From positions 46,730 through 110,729 of the forward strand of contig JADIIX010000072.1 in assembly GCA_027604505.1 (NCBI GenBank): 64,000 bases of DNA, read 5' to 3'. The number at the start of each line of letters is the position of its first letter. Positions within the stretch are counted from its first letter, which is position 1. Shown here piece after piece: positions 59,191 through 64,000 of the stretch. This DNA is from Gonapodya sp. JEL0774. Lineage: Eukaryota; Monoblepharomycota; Monoblepharidomycetes; Monoblepharidales; Gonapodyaceae. The translations under genes and the position numbers were made by a program. The notes under the pieces were generated by a model, which made no database searches, had not been told where the DNA came from, and was given only the letters and a program-made list of their open reading frames with translations.

Positions 59191-62100
59191 TCACTTCGTA
59201 TTGTCCCGCAAAACTTCATCAATTTCCTGAAAGGAGAGCTCCAAAACATTCAATTTTTGTTTGAGCGAGTCTGACAGCCATCGGCGCTCTCCAACTGAAC
59301 TCGAATTTCGATGAGACGAGTGCTGCGTTTTCTTTCGTGGGCTCGCGGCCGCCATACCATCAAGGACCCGTTTGCGATTTCCATCCGAGTGTGGAGACTT
59401 ACGCCCGTTTATCGATGCTTTGCTGACAACCGCCCATGTGGATACAGACCAGTCCCGGAGTCTCTGAGGGAGATGCTCCGAGTACTGGGATCGCAGAAGA
59501 TCCCAATCCCGGCGTAAGAAAAATCCGTCGAGAGGATGTAACTCCTCAAATTTGTCAGACAGGCAACGGAATGACCAATCACGCAACGCAATTCCCACTA
59601 AATGAAAAGGGAAGGGCGAGCTCCAACTTCTCATCCACGCCTGGTGAATCCTTTCCATCGATGCTGCAAGGTCTTCTGAATGGATATCAATCGATCGAGA
59701 AACCTCCGAAGCGAAACCCAGATACAGTTTTGATAAAAACCTATCAGAGACGATAAACGTAAAATTAGAAAGAGGCGAGACATGACCCGAACAAACAATG
59801 CAGCAGAGAGCGCAAATTCTCACATGCCAGGGTCCACTTCAGACAGCTCATAGTCCCCCGTCAGGACAGGAGGGGCAGCCATAGAGGGTAGAACATTGTC
59901 CTCGAAGAATCGACGCACTGCGTCTAAATTTGATGTCGAGTTCCAATCGAAACGAGGCATCTCGGAACCGGGCGCTGTTTCACCAGCTTCGGAAAATTCT
60001 TTTGCAGGATAGCAAACCATTTGCAGACTGGGGTCCGCAAGCAGAGCAGCAACTCCTCGGATCTGTTCGTTGATGATATCGATCAGGAAGTTGGTTACCA
60101 ACACGTGTTGAGCCGAGAGTGATTCTGACCATAAGCAAACGTACTTCGACATCAAGTCACGCAAAGGGAAAAAGATGTTGATCTTTGACATACCAGTACT
60201 AGGTGCTCTCGTGATTAAATCCATCAACCTTTCACACACAAGCTCAAACGTACTGACGAATGCGTACTGCGCAATATCTACATGACATTATAACGTCCGG
60301 GTGAGGGAAAGCTGAAGCACCAGCGTGCCAAAAAATTCTTTGCGCAAATCTACTCACCGAAAAGTGTCCTCCTGACAAGACTCGGAGTTGCGGGAATATA
60401 TTGCATCGCGGCGGACAAATCATCCTCAAGTTCCGCTAGAGCATTCACAGCTAGGCTGACATCGTTTACCTCTCCCACCTAGATGATGAGGCGATTTTCA
60501 ATACTCCAAGTGAATGGTACAGAGACAGCAGTGATACTTCACCTGCAGTTCAAACCCAAGTACCGCTCCAATAGTTCCCGTTTTCTGAAACGACTGGAGT
60601 TCGGCGTGCGCTCGTGGGACCAGATCTGTGGCAAAAGCTGACGGGGAAGTCGCCGAATCCCCGCTACTCTGATCCGCACAGTGCAGCACGAGCACGGGGA
60701 CGCCCCCAGATTTTGGTAAAGCTTTCAATGCCGAACGAAGACGCGTTCTTTCTCTGTTCCAGAAAGTGTTGAAATCCATGAGTCGATCCTTGCAATATGT
60801 TGAAAAGAGGAACACGAGAAGGGATGCCCCTGAGGCCAGCGACTCAGGATTTTCCTTTGAGTGAAGCAAAGCGTCAACATCGGAAAGAAACCAATATACG
60901 TCGCTCAATCCCACGAAAGCCTTTCCGGGGAATAGTAAAGTACATACTTTTGGGGTGTTGGCTGCGAGTTTCTGGATGGTCATCTCGTCAATTACCAGGG
61001 ACAAACTGAGCTCAGAATATTCCGAGGGAGCCCAGTTGTGTGTCCGAAAAAGCGTCCGAACAGCGGCCTTGCCCGCAGGAGTTTCCAAAACTTCGAGCCG
61101 AGGCAGGTCATCCTCGGCGAGAAATTTGTGGCGGAACCATTCAACCCGTCTCCGATCCTGGGAAGTCATCCCGGCTGGATCCGGTAAAGATATGACAATC
61201 TTAACGGAATGATTTGTGCTGCCTTCATCTTGACTCGAAGCGCGGGCAGTCAAGGAAGAGTAGACAAGTGAAAGAATATCAATTTTCTGCCAGTAGACAT
61301 TTGAGGTCACATCATTGAGCTATGAGGGCGAAGGAGCGGCCATTTGAGAAAGTCCTTGCTTGCGCGCCGAGGGGGATTCCGTGACTCTCACTTTTCTGGA
61401 CGCATCTCCGTTCGAGTTACTTGCCACGGCGATCGGTGTGATAAACCCATCGGATCCTGCAGACTCTTCCCCTCTCATTTCCGCAGGCTCGACCAAACCC
61501 AAACCGAACCCGCTCATTCCCGAGCGATAATCATCCTCCAACATCTGCAAGTCCCTCCGCTCGGCGAGTCTTCTCTTCCACAATCGAAAAGGAGTCCGCA
61601 TATCCATCACGTCGCGAAAAACCTCGACGCATGCCTCTAGAGATATGTCAGCCAGTTCAGTCCGTGCCAGAGGCGTAATCACCTCGGAATCGACCACATC
61701 TCGAACACTGTTCATGAACATTCGACTGTACTGGGCCAGTTCGCCGTCCTCCCGCTCCGTCTGACGTAGCGACTCGACCAAAGCATCGCTGGCGGCAAAT
61801 GAGACTTCCAGGTGAACTTGCTCCGAGACTATGGTGTCCGCAATCCGGCGAGCCTCCGCGACAAGTTCGTTCACAGAGAGACGCTTGAGTGGCGGAGATT
61901 TAGAAACCCCAGTGGCGCTCGTGATCCCATTAGAGAGACTGTGTACAGGCGTTGAAGTCGAGGGAACCGACGGTTGAAATGATTTTGGCGACGCAGATGT
62001 GGCAGGGAAGTCAAGCAAAGAAGGTGCATGGCTCTTCTGCTCCGCTTTCCCGTTCACCGCGTGCCGCATGGGCGAGTCCCCACTCTGCGACCGCTTCGTT

Positions 62101-64000
62101 CCAGTTGCAGGCGACGTTACAGTACCAGCACCCGACACGGCCTGTCGAAAGAGCCCCACGGGAACAAAAGTTCCCGATCCTGATCCTGAAACAGCGGCGG
62201 GCTCACCAGCAGGTTTGGGATTCATCCCCACCCCTCCGAACGGTCTCGCATCCGGTTGCATTTGAAACGATGGTGCGAGAGGGTTCAGCCCATTCCTCTG
62301 TGCTGCGATACCTGGGACCGATACGGATCCCGCTGCGGCTCGAAAAAGATCCAACGGCACGGCAGGGAGTGCGGGAGCCATCAAAGGTCGTGAGGTTGTC
62401 GTGGCGGACGGTTGTAAGGGCCCGGTCGTCGTCGTTGTCGGGGACCTGGCAACACCAAGACTCGGTACCGGGAGCTTCACCGGTGGGCGAGCAGGAGCCA
62501 CCGCAACATCATCGCCTTCGACGACACCCCCTGTCGTTAAATCGATCGGATGCCGAGTGAACTTGCGCTCGAAGTCGGGCACCATGAGCGGTGCGGGGGA
62601 ACCCCCTGGTCGGGTGACGCCGAGAATGAGCTGGAAGTCGCTGATACCTCGCCGCTTGGACTCGACGATGGAGTAGTTGCGGTGCCGGAGGAAATCTGTG
62701 GGGTTGTTGTGGTGGTTTTGGCACCACGGAGAACAAAAATACATGTGAGCACACGACACGAACGACGCAGACAATTTGGAGGGGGGGATAAAGCCGTGGC
62801 TTCCCTCCCCCCACGCCCACCTCCATCGCAAAAACAACAAAAAAAAACTTACTTCCCCTTGCCCCTACACCAAACCTCACCACCTTCCTCCCCTCCTTCT
62901 CTGCCACCTCCACCCCCTCCACGCTCCCCCTTTCCACATTCTCCTCCAACTCCCCCGGGTCCATCCCCCACATATCCTCCACCTCGTCCACCCCCCACTC
63001 GTCCATCCTCTGCGTCCCGTCCGCCGCCGTCTTGTACCTCGCCGTTGACCGGGCCACGGTGAGCAGATTCGCGGCCCTCACCGCGTCGAACTGCATCTCG
63101 GCCAAACACGCCACCAAGACGTCCGTCTCCTCGTCCTTCACAATCTCGAAAAACCTCGCGGCGTTCCCTTGCTGCCCCTGCGCAATGTACCGCTTGGGGT
63201 CGTGAACGCGTGTCGTCGACGCGGCGGGCGCGGGCGGCGGGACCCGAAACTGGGCCAGCTGGGTCAACTCGACTGCGCGTTGGACGCACGGGGAAAAGAA
63301 TACCTCGGGACGCCACCGGCGTTCCCCGTGGGTGGTCAGGTTGGTTTCGTTGGGGAACAGGAGGAGATGGTACGCGCGGAACTCGGCCTCGTTGGGGGAG
63401 GGGGGACCGAGGTTGTCGTCGTAGATTTCCATGAGAGATTTGAGGACTGGAATAGGAGATGGGGGTTGTGCGGGAATGGCCGTCGGAGGAAATGAAAATG
63501 AGTGGTGTCAAATACAACGGCCCCTTCCCCACAAAACCTCGCTGGGCAAGAACGCCCCGCACCCAAGTCCCACACATCCCTTTCGCCCCGCACCTCCGAA
63601 ATAAGGACCATCATCACCAACCAAAATAAGGCGACAAACTCTCTTCAAAAATGAGCCATCCCAACCCGTGCCCGCCTCCTCGCGCATCCCCTTTCCCCAC
63701 AGTCACTTCCTCCACCCCCTACTCACACCTCTGCAACCTCTCCAAATTCTGCTTCGGCGAATTCTCCCCGTCCTCCCTCTCCTCCCTACACACGTGCGCG
63801 GCCCACAAGACGTACCTGACCATGAGCTCGTAGAGCTGCATGGCGAGGGGTCCCGTGGCGGATTGCACCGACAGGTCGTGGGAGATGGCGCGCAGGCGGT
63901 TGTCCAGGAACTTGTGCACGGTGAGAAGAGGGAGGCGTTTGGCGACCAGGATGTCGCAGAGGAGGTGGTCGAGTGTTTGCTGGAGGAGGTGGCGGGGGGG
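59191..64000 (-). CDS. Sac3/GANP-family mRNA export protein (TREX-2), 5' end off the window
   Basis: Sac3/GANP is the scaffold of TREX-2, which links transcription to mRNA export at the nuclear pore. Visible exons are 63727-64000 (partial), 62853-63446, 61392-62695, 60543-61319, 60358-60478, 59824-60277 and 59191-59740, about 1358 residues to the stop. The Sac3 core shows LLCDILVAKRLPLLTVHKFL, DNRLRAISHDLSVQ, QNLERLQRFLKSLMEIYDDN, GPPSPNEAEFRAYHLLL, RFFEIVKDEETDVLVACLAE and FDAVRAANLLTVARS. A Ser/Pro/Ala-rich linker follows. The C-terminal 630 residues start LNDVTSNVYWQKIDILSLVY, SVKIVISLPDPAGMTSQDRR and PSEYSELSLSLVID, resembling the C-terminal domain of animal GANP/MCM3AP more than yeast Sac3. 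It ends with a coiled-coil-like LSDSLKQKLNVLELSFQEID. The start codon is outside the window. Confidence 0.86.

Overview
This 64 kb window is eukaryotic nuclear DNA from a fungus that makes flagellated cells, most likely a chytrid-type zoosporic fungus. The evidence is a nearly complete CFAP45 gene (axonemal doublet protein) beside fungal-type genes: a Rim15/Cek1-like kinase with a CxxC..HxxxxC finger, a fungal-style glycogenin, an RBR ubiquitin ligase and HOM2. Genes are intron-rich, with GT..AG introns usually 47-300 nt and GTGAGT/GTATGT donors. The sequence is a draft assembly: 265 Ns interrupt a protein-coding tandem repeat at 17193-17457. I saw no bacterial operons, rRNA, convincing tRNA, CRISPR array or transposon.

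Layout. 1-9.2 kb (GC-rich, all minus strand): a possible terminal exon (137-384), ribosomal protein uL4/RPL4 in seven exons (1135-3410), an RBR E3 ligase in ten small exons (5204-7257), and a predicted N-myristoylated low-complexity protein (7633-9207). 10.3-13.3 kb: a zinc-finger-like protein on plus. 13.9-19.5 kb minus: a very large glycogenin with a GT8 domain, 45-residue Pro/Glu repeats, an acidic segment, a coiled coil and a C-terminal SH3 domain. 20.0-26.8 kb plus: a CAMK-type kinase and a membrane-anchored GH26-like glycosidase, followed by a decayed duplicate of its 3' end. 27.5-29.2 kb minus: a secreted SMP-30/gluconolactonase-like protein. 29.5-35.1 kb plus: a Cep57/Ppc89-like spindle-pole protein. 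35.3-40.7 kb minus: an Arg-Gly-rich acidic protein and aspartate-semialdehyde dehydrogenase. 41.0-43.3 kb plus: CFAP45. 43.6-47.2 kb minus: a B-type cyclin with a very long N-terminus. 49.1-59.0 kb plus: a Btz/CASC3-like exon-junction protein and a Rim15/Greatwall-like AGC kinase. 59.2-64.0 kb minus: a Sac3/GANP mRNA-export protein running off the right edge.

The genes do not form one pathway, as expected for a eukaryotic chromosome. Several fit loose themes: cell cycle and centrosome/cilium (cyclin B, Rim15/Greatwall, Cep57-like, CFAP45), mRNP maturation and export (Btz, Sac3/GANP), and carbohydrate metabolism (glycogenin, GH26-like, gluconolactonase-like). The most unusual object is the glycogenin-repeat-SH3 gene. 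Exon phases and protein continuity tie its parts into one reading frame. Gene models were built by eye from splice sites and phase; where a junction is doubtful the entry says so.
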